This document shows, piece by piece, positions 10,301-21,599 of a stretch of DNA of 64,000 bases. Numbering within the stretch: the first letter of the stretch is position 1; the number at the start of each line of letters is the position of its first letter. The stretch spans positions 502,967 through 566,966 of the forward strand of contig CAUYUJ010016060.1 of the NCBI GenBank assembly GCA_963575745.1, given 5' to 3'. Made by a program: the position numbers and the translations under genes. The notes beneath the pieces were generated by a model. The model made no database searches. It saw only the letters and a program-made list of their open reading frames with translations, and was not told the origin of the DNA. The stretch comes from Prorocentrum cordatum (Eukaryota; Sar; Dinophyceae; Prorocentrales; Prorocentraceae).

Positions 10301-11384
10301 GGGAGGAGGAGGCAGAAGAGGGGGTTGGGGGCGAGGGAGGGGTGGACGAGGAGACGGACGGGAGGGTGGACAGCCTGGGGACGGGGGGGGGAGCGCCCAG
10401 CGAGGCCTACTGCCGCTCCAGCCCGTGCGCGCGCTGACGGCGCGGCGCGCCTTGGGCTGACGGCGGCGGCGGCTGCACCCGCGCCGAGGATCCCGTCCGA
10501 GGAGGAGGAGGACGAGGAGGAGGAGGAGAAGGAGGAAGAGGAGGAGGAGGAGGAGAAGAAATGTGGGGAACGGAGGAGGAAGAGCCCCCCACCCCCCACT
10601 TGTCCCTCTCGTCCTCCTCTCTTTCCTTCCCTCCTTCCCCCTCTGGCCCGAGGATCCACTCCGATCACGCTACCCTTCAGCCTATCAGGCCCATACTTTC
10701 GCACAGTGCTTAACTAGGGCTTCAAGAGTCGCGGCATGGGCGCAACACTGCGTTTAGTCAGGATAGGGACGAGGGGGGCAATGTTAGTGACGACCAGGCA
10801 AGACAGACACAACACCGCAGTCAAACACTGGCATCTGCGCTCCGACGAGGGTACTGTACACTTGGGACGAAGGCGAATTGAAACCTGGACTCTTCTCGAA
10901 CCTCGGCGTATCGTGCACACCCGGGGATCCAGACGTCGGATCCGCAGACCCTCAGGGAGCCTACAGTCACTGCCATTGTTAGGCAGCAAAGAAGCCGCTA
11001 CTCTGCAGCATCCAGCACACTCGAATCACGACCAAGGGTCTTCTGACCCTCGAGGTCTAAACAGAACGAGGGGTGGATGGAGGAGGCAGGGAGGGGGGGG
11101 TGAGGCAGGGAGGGGGCAGGAGGCAGGAGGGGGATCAGGAGGCATCGATGAGGGAGGGGAGGGCGACAATGCCGCTCTTCCCCCGTCTTCATCCCCAACC
11201 TCATGTTCTCCTTGCTCCCCTCCATCGTCCCCCCGTTTTCCCTTTGCCTTCCATTTCCCCCTATCGTCCCTGCAGCTGCTCATGTCCAGCCTTGCCCAGC
11301 CGCTTGTCGCTACTTTCTCCTCCGCAGCGCCCTCGGTCCTCCTCCTCCTCCATCCTCCGTCTCATGCTCCCACCTCCCTCCGTC
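10301..11384. other. GC-rich and purine-rich DNA without a recognised gene
   Basis: Contains GGA tracts at about 10500-10560 and GGGGGA-rich sequence at about 11070-11165. Non-repetitive DNA at about 10670-11060 has an open + frame with no recognisable family. Confidence 0.5.
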
Positions 11385-11522
11385 CTCCCTCCTTCCACCT
11401 CTCTCCACCTCCTCCTCCTCCTACTCCTCCTCCTCCTCCTCCACCTCCTCCTCCTCCTCCTCCTCCTCCTTCTCCTCCTCCTCCTCCTCCTCCTCCTCCT
11501 ATTCCATTCCTTTCCTCCTCCC
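11385..11522 (+). repeat. CCT trinucleotide microsatellite
   Basis: Almost pure CTC/CCT tract. It creates the long proline-rich open frame at 10736-12313, which is not a credible gene. Confidence 0.95.
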
Positions 11523-12268
11523 TCCTGCCAATCCTGCTCCCCTCTCCTCCTCTTCCTCCTCAGATTTCTGTTCCTCTTCCTCCCTCCCCCCTTCCCCTCC
11601 CCCGCCTCTTCCTCCTCGACCTCCCCCCCCCACACCTCCCCTCCCCCCCGCGGCATGCGGGCCAGGCGAGGGCGAGACTCAAGGCAGGATCGGCCTCCTC
11701 CCACTGGCCGCCGCCCTCCCTGCCCCCGCAGCGCCTTCCCCCCCGCCGCCGCGCGCGCGCGGCCGGGCGGCTGCGTGGAGGGAGGCCCGGCGCGGGCGCG
11801 CGCAGGGCACGGCCGCCGCGCGGCACCCCGCTCCCGCGCGGGCCGCGGCCGCCCCCGCACCGCGCCGCGGCGGGCGCGCGCCCCCCGCGGGGGGCGGCAT
11901 GCGCCGGCCTCGGGCGGCCCTCGTCGCGGGGGGGGGGGGCTCCACGAAGGATCTCTCGACCTGCGCGCTCGACGTCCCGCGCGCGCGCGAGGGTCTCCCT
12001 TCGAGGCTGTGCCTGGAGGCCCCCTGCCGTCCTGGCCGTTCCTGGAGGCCCCCGGGCCTCTGAGCAGTTTTGCTCGCCCGGCCGCTCCCGGAGGCCCCCC
12101 CCGGGAGGCCCCGCCCGCCGATCGGGGCGTTCTCCCCGGCAGCTGCGGCGGGCCGGGAGCGCTCCGGGCGCCCACGGCCGCCGCCGTGGCAGCGCTTTTT
12201 CGGCCGCCGGCACGCCGCGCGCCGGGAGGCGCGCCTGCCGCAGGGCCGCCCCCTGCGCGGAGCATTTC
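11523..12268. other. Very GC-rich stretch, no gene recognised
   Basis: CCT-rich sequence passes into extremely GC-rich DNA with runs such as GCGCGCGCG. All six frames stay open for long distances because stop codons are rare at this composition. No domain or codon pattern was recognised. Confidence 0.5.
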
Positions 12269-12447
12269 GTCGGGCCCGTCCCTCGGCAGGAGGAGTCTCC
12301 AAAAATGATTTAGAAAATAGTCTGGGGACGTTTTTGTTTTTGTTTTTTTTGTTTTGTTTTGTTTTTCAATGTTTGATTTTTTGTGTATTTTCTGACTATT
12401 CTCAATTTGTCGTCCAAGATGTCGGCCTGTAGGGGGGCAGGCCCGAC
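12269..12447. mobile_element. Foldback element family 1, copy 1, with TTC target-site duplication
   Basis: Begins GTCGGGCCCGTCCC and ends GGGGGGCAGGCCCGAC. Flanking bases are TTC on both sides (12266-12268 and 12448-12450). The AT-rich interior contains AAAATAGTCTGGGGACG, similar to the interior of the copy at 39535. The left arm is more diverged than in other copies. No coding capacity. Confidence 0.8.
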
Positions 12448-13420
12448 TTCAGCGTAGCAGAGCTCTGGCCGTCTCTGGGGGTTCTCGTCGCCACAGCTGG
12501 TCGACGCGTGTCGAAAGACTGATCGGGATGGGTCTCGGGAGGAGTATGGGGTACGCACTCCAGTCTTCCGCGAAAATGGTGGATCGGCGGGGCAGGGGCG
12601 CGCAAGCAGTTTCGCGCACGCCCGCCAAGAAAAAGTGCTAACATCAGGGCGAGCCTGAACAGCAAGAGGCCGACGGCCGGCATGGGCCAGCCGCGTTCGC
12701 CGCGCCAAGCCACGCCGCGCGCCAGCGCGCCTTCAGCGTGCAGTTCAGCGGCCCTGGACTTCCCCCCCCCCTCTGCGGGCGTGCCCTGGGCGTCGTGGTC
12801 GGGCGTGCAGGGGGGAGGAGGGGGGGTGCGGAGGGGATGGGAAGGAGAGCAGGGGAAGGCAGGAGCCCGAGGGCGGATTGAGCAGAGGGAAGGAGGAGAC
12901 GAAGGTCCAGAAAAGTAAAGAGGGGGAATGGGCATTGGGTGGGGAAATCCGCAGGAGGAGGGGGAGGGGAAAGGGGAGGCGGGTGAGGAGGCAGAATGGA
13001 GTAACGAGAGAACGCCCGCACGCACACCTCACCACCCCCTCAGCGTGCAGGACCGTGGTGAGCGGGGATGGTCCAGCACGCGCGTTTGCCGGCGGTGCCC
13101 CAGCTCCCCCAACTTTTGCTTCGCTTGCGCCAGAGATGGAGCCTCCCCAATCGCCTCCCACCCCCCCGCGACCCCCTTCAGATGTGCCAGGCTTTCCGCG
13201 CCGCAGCCGCGGAGGTCTCTCTCCGCAGCTGCTTGGCGGGGTCTCGCTCCGCGAGTGGTGGGGGAGGGTGGCGCCTCGCTGCGCGTCCGTGCACGCGCGC
13301 GCGGGCGGGGGGTCTCGCGCGTGAAAGCGGCGTCGCATCGGCGGTGATCCCGCTTCGCAAGGGGTGGCGCGTCGGGACACTGGAGGGCGGAGTCCGCCAC
13401 GCGGTCCGTCTGATGACACG
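12448..13420. other. GC-rich gene-free stretch
   Basis: No gene recognised. Open frames run on both strands through G-rich and C-rich runs (for example 12805-12870) without domain similarity. Confidence 0.45.
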
Positions 13421-13423
13421 TGA

Positions 13424-13456
13424 CATATCTATATCTATATATATATATATATACAC
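13424..13456. repeat. TA microsatellite
   Basis: CTATAT followed by (AT)n and ACACC; short and low complexity. Confidence 0.85.
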
Positions 13457-13599
13457 CCCTTCCTATGTTTTTATAATCTGGGGGGGGGGTGACCCCCCCT
13501 CCCCCGAAACGGGACCCCCCGAATCCGTGGCACGGGGGGAGGTCGGAAATCCTTGCCAAGGCGTGCACGCAGGCGGGTGGCAGTCCCGAATCGATCGGC

Positions 13600-14830
13600 G
13601 AACGGCCCAAGAGCCACCCAAGACGGTCCAGGATGGCATCCAGCTAACCTGGATACCCGAAGATAACCCCAATGTCACCCCAAAGAGGCGTTCGAACCCC
13701 CAAACACATATATGTTTCATGGGATGTTGTATGATTTCCGGATACTAGCTAATTCGGCCTTCCACGCGTCCGAGAACGTTGGGAGCGCCGTGACAACCGC
13801 TCCTAGACGGCCCAAGTGAGCCCCATGAACGCCCGAAGCGGTCCCCAAATTGCCCACAAGAGTCCCCGTGACCGCCCAAAATTGACCCCACGACGGCTGA
13901 CGCAAGGCCTTAGAGACGCCACCAACGGTCCAAGATGACATCATGCGGTTCAGGCCATTGCTGGATGCTCGAAGGCGCTTCGAATGCCACATCCAAGAGG
14001 CGCTCGAAACCTTGAACATCTTAATTTTTCTGTGGTTGTTATATGCTTTTCGACTATGTCCTCATTCGGCTTGCCAGGCGTCCGAGAACGCAGACGAAGC
14101 ACCGAAAACCTTTCCCGACTCCAGAGAAGCCGTACGGGGGCCCAAGACGGCTTCTAAACTGCCCACAAGCGGCCCCATGACCGCCCCAAATTGACCCCAA
14201 GGCGGCCGGCGGAAGGCCCAAGGCACGCCCAAGACGGTCCAAAATGGCAGCAATTTGGCCTTGGCCCTCGTCGGATGCCCTGAGGCGACTCGAAAGGCAC
14301 CTCCAAGACGCACTCGAACCCGAAAACATTGATGTTTCAATGCTGTTGTAAGATTTACTGCCGTTCGTTCTTTCGGCCTGCCAGGCGTCCGAAAACATTA
14401 TCGAATCCCCGAATACCGCTCCACCTAAACCCCAACGCGCTTCCTGGATCCCCAGAGCGGCCCCACGAGGGCCCGGGATGACCCTCAAACTGCCCACGGG
14501 CTGTGCCCTGACGGCCAGGGGAGGCCCCAATACGAGCCAAATCAGCATCCTCACCCTATAGGAAGGCGCCATGAGGGCCCTAGACGACTCCGAAAACTGC
14601 CCATCGGCGGCTCCATGACAGCCCGTGGACGCCGTGTGGACGCTCCTCGACAGGACCACCAGGAATTCCGGCTCTCCAGGGCGCCTTCTCAACGTCCACC
14701 CAAGCGTGCAAACGGGCGAGCGGCAGTCCCAAGGCGCCCCGAGGACAGTCCGAGGTGGCTCCGAGATGGGCCACAAGGCCCTCACACCGCTTCGACTAGA
14801 TCCCTGAGTTCTCGCCCAGCCCAGGTTCGC
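13600..14830 (-). repeat. Helically phased array, block B, with about 310-bp units
   Basis: CCAAG/CCCAA-type units on the + strand (CTTGG orientation on -) recur every 10-12 bases but are more diverged than in other blocks. Three non-periodic cores carry TTCGGCYTKCCASGCGTCCG at 13753, 14065 and 14372, spacings 312 and 307. Each core is preceded by an AT-richer patch with TGTTTCAT/GTTGTA-like sequence. The structure is core plus phased arm, repeated. Confidence 0.7.
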
Positions 14831-15038
14831 AACCACGTTTCTGGAAATTCTGCTGCGCACCCAGGGCTTCAGCAGTTTCCATTTACGCCATTCCGTGCGC
14901 CCGTGGTCTCCGACTCACAGTCTTTGCCCGTCCCAGGTTGACGCCCCCTCTCCCCTTCCCCAGCTTCTCCGTGATACGAGCGAGCGAACACGCCTCAAAG
15001 GGATAAGAGGGAGGCACGATAGGCCACGGAACAAGGTG
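14831..15038. other. Unassigned spacer
   Basis: No gene or repeat recognised. Confidence 0.4.
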
Positions 15039-15105
15039 CATGGCGCGAAGCGCCAATGCAGCTTTGGTATATCTATATATATATATAGGTATATATATAA
15101 TGATC
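15039..15105 (+). repeat. GGCGC-hairpin motif followed by TA repeats, copy 1
   Basis: GAACAAGGTGCATGGCGCGA leads into AGCGCCAATGCAG and then GTATATCTATATA. The hairpin GGCGC-GAA-GCGCC and the same order of motifs recur at 61828-61918. Confidence 0.7.
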
Positions 15106-16960
15106 CTTCAGGAATTGGATTGGCTTCCAGTGTTTCTCTCCAGGAATCCCCTGGAGATTTAGCAATCTGGGTTCCCGGCCCCCAAGAGATTCCAGAAGTG
15201 AGGATCGAGGCTTAGAGGATTTCGGAAAGGACTTGAAGGCACGCCCATTCCGTGCTCAGAGGCACGGTGGCAGATATCTGGAATGCCTCGGGAGATTTGT
15301 TCTCTGTTTTTCTTGATGCTTGTGACAATCCATTGGGGCCATCAGTACCTCTCGATGCCTCCGGAGAAAAAAGCGGGAGCTCCTCGGGAATGCTTTGGGG
15401 GATCCTCTGCGCAGGGTTGCGCTTCGACCCGTGATCGTGGCAGCCCGTGGGCCGCCCTCGCGGGGGCCGTCCTCGGCGCCAGGGCCTTGTTGTGCCCTCG
15501 CCCCGCCTCGTGGCGTGTGCGGTCCGCCGGCCCCCACTGCGCCCCTGCTCGAGGCGTGCTCGCCCTGCCCCGCCCACGGGCGCGACGTTTGCCTGCGCTT
15601 CCTGGGCGGGCGTGGGCGCGGCCGGTTTGGGTATAACGGAAGAGTGGGCAGGAGGACCGACGGCATGTTTGCGCCATTTCGATCAGGATCCGTTGCAACG
15701 ACAGCGCCGCGGGCAGTGCCCGTTTGGAGCAGAAGGCGTTCTGCCCGGCAGCGGCCGCTGTCGGCTTTGAGCAGCATCTGCTCTTGGTACCCATTCTGGG
15801 CGTCCGAGGGGTCGCCTGCGAGAGCGCGGGAGTAGCAGCGCTTCACGCTTCGCGGCCTGGGCCAGGAGTGCTGCACTGTCGGAGATCAGAGGAGAGCCAA
15901 GAAGACCACCGCCACGGAGAACCAATCGGGGGGGGCGACCCCCTCTGATGGGTTCTCGTTGGTGGTGTTCTCTGGGTCCCCGTTGAGAAGAAGAAGAAGA
16001 AGAAGAGTCATGAGCATACATGATCGGATGTCCTCCCCTACCTCTCTCTTCGATCGGCCACCAGGGTGGCCGTGCGATAGCGCGAGTTGATCGGCGGTGC
16101 ACTTCCTCACCAATGGTCTGCTCGCACGGCTGTGCTCCTGTGCTGCCCCCCTCTGCCCGCGCCTCCCCGCCCCGCGGCCTCTCTGGTGTAAAGGTGAGAC
16201 CTGGGTTGCAGAATCCAGGGCCTATGTGTTTGATCGAGCTGTTGTCCTAAATCAACCAGCCAGGGCCCTTTGCCCGACCCCCCCACGATGGACAGCACAA
16301 GATGGTCGAATCCTCTCGGGAAAGCTCTCCTGTTGTGCTCCACATCTTGTCTCCCCGTCCTCCTCTGTTTCTTTATCATCCTTGTGCACCTCCTCCTCAT
16401 CCTCCCCCTCATGTATGCTCCATTTCTCCTTCTCTTCCTGGTTCGTTCTCCTCCACTTCCTCCACCTCCTCTACAGCTTCCTTCTTCTCTGCTTGAGGTA
16501 GATGTTTTCAGTAAACGCTCAGAAGCCAGAGAACCCCTCTCCGAAAGCCAATCGTACCGAACGGCATTCCTCCTCCGCCCCTTGCTCCTCACGCGGACCT
16601 CAGGTTCGCCTGGCCAAGCCAGGCTCAACCGACGCACCCCTCCCGAAATCAAGCTGTGGGGGTCGGATGGGCCGGGCAGACCCGTGCCTCCTCTAGTCGT
16701 GGACAGACTGCGACGGAAGGCTTGGGCTGCCTACTCTCGGCATCCTCGGGCCCTCGCTGGGCCCGAGGACCGTCGAAGACGATCCGGGATGCTCTTCACC
16801 CCCAGAATGTGGATGGAAGCTGTGAGCAAGATGCCCAACAGCAGCACCTGCACCTGTGGAGCAAGATCTGAGGGCTTTCGGGGCCCATCGGACAGCAAAT
16901 CTTGCCATTTGATTTCGATGCTGGTCCATCCAGCAATGCCCATTGTCCAAATAGACAAGG
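15106..16960. other. Gene-free stretch with small GAA and CCT repeats
   Basis: Contains (GAA)n at about 15987-16005 and a CCT/CTC-rich zone at about 16365-16480. Open frames on both strands lack recognisable domains. No RNA gene seen. Confidence 0.45.
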
Positions 16961-16963
16961 CCC

Positions 16964-17125
16964 CATATCCATATCCTCGGTCTCGTGGGCCAAATCCCTG
17001 GGTTGCGACCCCATGGATACGGGGCGTTCTTTCGCGGATGCCCCGCGCGAGATGTATCCATGCGGCCGCGTTTCCAAGGGATCGCGCCCCAGGATCCAGA
17101 CCGCGAGGGCGAGGATATGGATATG
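16964..17125. repeat. Imperfect 160-bp foldback
   Basis: CATATCCATATCCTCG at 16964 is matched by CGAGGATATGGATATG at 17110-17125. Inside, CCATGGATAC and GTATCCATG form a nested inverted repeat. Between them the arms are related but mismatched. A decayed foldback element or structured RNA are both possible. Confidence 0.7.
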
Positions 17126-17422
17126 CTCACCTCTCGTGCCCTGGGACTGGCCCTGGCCAGGATCGACACTTGCGTATTGCTGGCATCCTCTGACCAAAAG
17201 GCTCCTCTCGGAATCATCCGGGCCAGTTCTTCGAGCCACGTCGCGCCGTGGCGACGGAGCAGGAGCAGCTGGCGGAAAGATCTGCCCTCCACCCAGGCTG
17301 TCAAGACTCTGAAGTGAGGACCACTGTGGGTCCAGAACAGGCTCGCCGTTCCTGAGGTCATCCAGTGATGGCTCTTCTGGCCCTCCTCGTTCACCCAGGC
17401 TCGTCTGGTGCCGAAAATGGCC

Positions 17423-17550
17423 TGGCATCGCTCGGACGTGTGCATTTTCCTTCGGCGAGGACCTTTGAGGAGCATCCTCGATCATCTGGCGACAAAAACC
17501 ACGCACGAAACCGAACAAAGCACAGGGAATGGACGTCCGAGCGATGGCCA
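17423..17550. mobile_element. TIR element family 2, copy 2
   Basis: Begins TGGCATCGCTCGGACGTGTG and ends GGACGTCCGAGCGATGGCCA; the TIRs match over about 17 bases. Its interior closely follows the copies at 4574 and 58135, including CTTCGGCGAGGACC, a GATCATCTGGCGA block and ACGCACGAAACCGAA. Confidence 0.9.
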
Positions 17551-17697
17551 GCGCCCCACATTGCAGCAGCTCGACTGTGCCCCGCCCTCCGCACGTCCCC
17601 AAAGTCTCCGGGCCCCGCTGGAGGCCCGCCAGGGGGAAGCCCGCCCAAGAGAATGTTCGAGGCTGGCGAGGGAACAACACCCCCTCTCTTCGGTCTT

Positions 17698-17762
17698 GCT
17701 CCGTCCTCCTCCTCCTCCTCCTCCTCCTCCTCCTCCTCCTCTTCCTCCTCCTCCTCCTTCGA
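17698..17762 (+). repeat. CTC trinucleotide microsatellite
   Basis: Near-pure (CTC)n tract with one CTT interruption. Confidence 0.95.
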
Positions 17763-18237
17763 TTCGTCGTCTTTGTTGCGCCAGGCGGGCTCTGAGGGCT
17801 GCGCTTGTGGCGTTCATCGTCTTCCTCCTCCTACTCCTCTTTTCCTCATCTCCTCCTCCTGGAAGATATGGAAGCACAAGCTGCTACATGTAGACCAGCT
17901 GGACTGGAAAGCAGGCGGCACCGGCACTCCAAGAAGATCGGGCAACAGGAAGAAATTCATATTTCACATGGCTGGCGGACACGGCGTAGAAAAGCCCAGG
18001 AGTAATGCACCGAATCACGAAGGATCCGAAAGAGGCCTTCGTCAGTTGAAAGGACCGACGCCAACACGAAAACATGTGGAGGTATCCGTGTCCCGGCGCG
18101 ACGACAAGGAAGTTCAGATTTTGCGTTCCCTTGAGGACACCAGCCGAGGCCGAGACAGTATCGTGCTGGACGCTTGACCAGATGACTCTGCAACACGAAG
18201 AGCACCAGATAAAGGCAAAGGCGACGACCAGGTATGC

Positions 18238-20710
18238 ATGATGGACCTGAAACCATTGCCTGCGAAAGGCAGGCAGACGTTCGCGGACTTGCGCAACGAA
18301 TGCGAGCGGGCAGCAGCATGGCCGTGGCAAGCATTGGAGGCTACAACCATGTTGGAAACGAACCGTGAAAGCCAGCCTGGATCGCACTCAATGAGCACTA
18401 GTGGCGACGGAGCGCTGGCTTTATTGAGGTGGTTTGGCAGGTGATGGGAAGTATTCAATCGTGAACAAGTGAGCGGTCGGTTACGTGAGACCAAGATGCT
18501 TTGGCATAATCGAGCCCTTGGGCAGAGCTGCTTGTGAGAAGCCACGTTGAGGTCAATCGGGGACGAGATAGCAGCGGCAGCCGGAGCGTCAACAGCGTGA
18601 GACTTGATAGATATAGAGCGATGTTACGACAATATGGAGTTCGACTGCGTGGCTAGGGCAGCGCAGGACCACAAGTTCCCGCCGAGGATTTCTCGCCATG
18701 TCGATGCTGCAGCACATGACCACACGGCTCCTCAGGAAGAGTTCATGATGGCGGAGGAATCATTCAGAGCAGGTTCACGGCACAGACACAGTTTGGCGAG
18801 GGTGCCGGTCTACGTCACCATCGATAGGTATCTCATGAAACACCCATCGCAACGCCAGGGCTATGGTTTGATGGCATCAGTTTGGGAGCGACGGGAACAC
18901 CAGCCACAGTTGAAAATTACATAGCGGAGCTCACCAGTTCTCTGCACAACGGGCAAGTTGGGCTGTGTTCGGGACCACAGGCAAGAGCGCGGCGAACATC
19001 GTAGAGCAGCTGGCAAAATGGAAGATCAAAGTGAAAGCGGCCACGGGAGGACGAGATTTGGGTCTGATCAGAGCGGCCATGATGACGACACGCGGAAGTA
19101 CGCATAGAGTTAGAGTCACCAAGGCGCGGGGCGGTTCTACTTGGTGGGCAAGACGCTGAGGGGGCTGGGCTCGAAACCGATCATGCGGGTGCTGGAGCAA
19201 GGGGCGATGGTGTCGTTCTTATTTGGTTGCCGTGCTTTTGGCTCTTCCCCTTTATCATTGAAGGCCGCGCGACAGGAATGCGGCAAGGCACTGCGGCAGT
19301 CATGGCCGGGCTGACGGGGAAGACCCAGCCTTGCGAACTCAAAGAGGGGACACGTGGAGAGGCACGTCTTGGCTACGGCGGCACAGCATCGGGCATGGAC
19401 AGGGCTTGGGGCAGGGCGCTGACTTGACAGGCGCCAGGAAGCAGATCGCAGGTCTCCAGGAGAAGGGGCGACACCAGGAGTTCGGGGCGATGCTCGTCGC
19501 TGCCCGTGATGGCCTTGGGCCTGGAGAGAAGAATGCGGCAGTGCGCGGTGGTGACGGACGTGGCCGTCGCGGGAAGCCCGAAACGGGTTGTCACAGAATT
19601 TGCGGACAGTGCCCGCGCGAAGAGGAGCGCGAGGACCACGACGATCCGGGGGACTTGGCAGAGCAGGCCAAGGTGGGTGCCAGCGTTCTGGCCGAGTGGC
19701 ATCCCGCCACGAAGTTGGACGACGCCCACAGGCTGCGACGCAGAGGGCCCTATCACGTCCCCGGCGTCGCGGCAGGAGAGCCAGACGTCGGCCGCCGGCA
19801 AAGGCGAGGGGTCCATCTGCGTGTGTGGAGACGGAAGCGGAAACGACCAGGCCGGCGACCCCAGAAACCGCACATGTACATGGGCTTGGACAGCAAGAGC
19901 CTCCTCAGCGGCGGCTGTCGCGACGAGTAGAAGTGGGCCCTTACCCGGACACAGACAGTCGAACAACAGAGCGGGGATGCATGCCATGTTGGACGCGTCG
20001 TGGCGCGCCGAGGGCGACGTGGTTTTCTGCGTCTTCTCAGATATCTAGTGCAACGCATGGCAGAAGAGGAGTTGCCTAAACAACGCGTTCTTGGGTGGCA
20101 GCAACAACCTGTGGCACGAGCTGGGCAAGGCGCTGCAAGACCGCGGAGAAGCACGCATCGTAGCCACGCGCACAGAGAGCCACTTGGGAAATAATGAAGC
20201 GCCGCCAAAACAAATCCAGAAACCGCATGGCACTGAAACGAAGTAGCGGACCAAGCGGCAGGCGACGCGGCAAGCGAACGCAACATAGCGAAGGCGCAGC
20301 AGGACTGTTTTGACTGGGTCAATGCGGCCGGGGTGCTGTCCACACGTCGAATGCGTGATGTTACCATGCGGGCGATTGCGCGCGACCCGCCAATGACTAC
20401 GGAGGACAAGGAGCTCAGCCGAGCCAAGAAAGCGCAAGGGCAGGAAAGGATTAATACTGCCCAGATCATCGAGCAGTCGGTCCAGCAGCCCCTCCACGCC
20501 CTCAGACACAATCAAGGGAGGGGGAGTCGCAAAGCGTGCGTGGAATCCTCTGTTGATTATGGGCTCGGCCAAGGAGTGCTGAAACAATGGCTAAACATGA
20601 AGCGCGCGGCAGAAACGCTGGAAATTCGACATGGCTGGAATCAAGTTCTGGCGGGGGGCCTGGCCACGCATCACGCACATGACATGCGGACGCCACCAGG
20701 GTAAAGAATT
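18238..20710 (+). pseudogene. LINE-type reverse transcriptase and RNase H relic
   Basis: A decayed retroelement polyprotein whose parts follow the expected order on + strand. Frame 1 from 18238 to 18924 includes the RT segment IDIERCYDNMEFD near 18607 and GSRHRHSLARVPVYV near 18772, interrupted by TGA codons at 18442, 18535 and 18598. Frame 2 (18965-19140) holds WKIKVKAATGGRDLGL, resembling the KS..DLG region after the RT palm. Frame 1 resumes at 19141-19315, then frame 3 to about 19430. RNase H follows near 19818-20190: CGDGSG (Asp), HRQSNNRAGMHAML and FSDI, then GGSNNLWHELGKALQDRG in a shifted frame. The usual NRAEL glutamate is glycine here. A C-terminal part runs at 20333-20703. Many frame changes make it inactive. 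Confidence 0.75.
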
Positions 20711-21012
20711 GGCTCGGTTGGAATTGCGCGGCGAGCATAGCGAGGCCGGCACCCGACGGCAACGCCAAGCGCAGGATGAGCGATGGTTTTGAAGGAGCCA
20801 CGCGAGGAAAAAATGCTACGACAGGAATGCAGCACGAACTAAAAGCCTTCAGGTAACAGCTCGTATACATGTTCGTGGCCGTCCATGTGATCAACGGTGT
20901 CAGCATGCTGCCACAGCGAGGGACAGGAGCAGGGCTCAGGCGCCTGGCAGGAGGCGCGCTTGGACGGGAGCAGGGTCCGCGCGGCACCATAGCTCGACCC
21001 GAACATGTTCAG
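20711..21012. other. Spacer after the LINE relic
   Basis: A GGACAGGAGCAGGG/CTCAGGCGCC block at about 20921-20990 resembles the repeated blocks at 21194 and 21395. Otherwise nothing recognised. Confidence 0.4.
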
Positions 21013-21174
21013 GAGGGAGAAAATCACACAGACACAATGAATCGTCGACCTCCCAAGAAAATATATGAAAATATGGGAATTGGGGGGGGGAAGACGAAAA
21101 CCCAGAAAATATAGGAACAGATGGGGAATCCGGTTAGTTGTGTGTATTTATTTGTATGTCCCAGGGCCCCTTCA
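21013..21174. mobile_element. Foldback element family 3, copy 1
   Basis: Begins GAGGGAGAAAATCACACAG and ends CAGGGCCCCTTC. Shares ACAGACACAATGAATCGTCG, an ATATGGGAATTGGGGGGG segment and TTTGTATGTCCCAGG with copies at 26907 and 57457. Short ends GAGGG and CCCCTTC are inverted repeats. The preceding bases are CAG in all three copies. Confidence 0.85.
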
Positions 21175-21193
21175 TGTTCTTTGGGCCGCTTGT

Positions 21194-21480
21194 GCAAGAG
21201 GGCCTGCGACGCTGGGGTGCCAGCACTGCTGACGCAGCGCTGGACAGGAGCAGGGTCCTGGCGCTCGGCAGAAGGTGCATCTGGACCGCAGCGGAGTCCG
21301 CGCGGCACCAGGATTGTCTCGAAATCGTTCGTGGTCACGGGTGTGCTCCTGGGGCCGCTTGCGGTCACAGAGCGGTTTGGTCCCCAGCGGCGCGGCAAGA
21401 GGGCTTGCGCCGTTGGGACGTTGGCATTGCTGCCGCGGCGCTGGACAGGAGCAGGGTCCTGGCGCTCGGTAGAGGGTGCG
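21194..21480 (+). repeat. Direct duplication of an 85-bp GC-rich block
   Basis: GCAAGAGGG at 21194 and 21395 each start a block that reaches the shared GCGCTGGACAGGAGCAGGGT and CTGGCGCTCGGYAGARGGTG. A related third piece lies at about 20921-20990. Confidence 0.8.
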
Positions 21481-21599
21481 GTGGTCAGGAGTAGGGACCA
21501 CGCGTCACCCCGCGGCCGCGGCCCGCGGCCAGATAACACTGCGTGTGGGACGAAATGTTTAAAACACCTTCCTCCTCCTCATCCCCCTCCTTCTCTTCT

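Noticed and set aside
10736-12313. 525-residue open frame on the + strand
   Set aside because: It runs through a CCT microsatellite and extremely GC-rich DNA; overlapping frames are equally long and no domain is visible.
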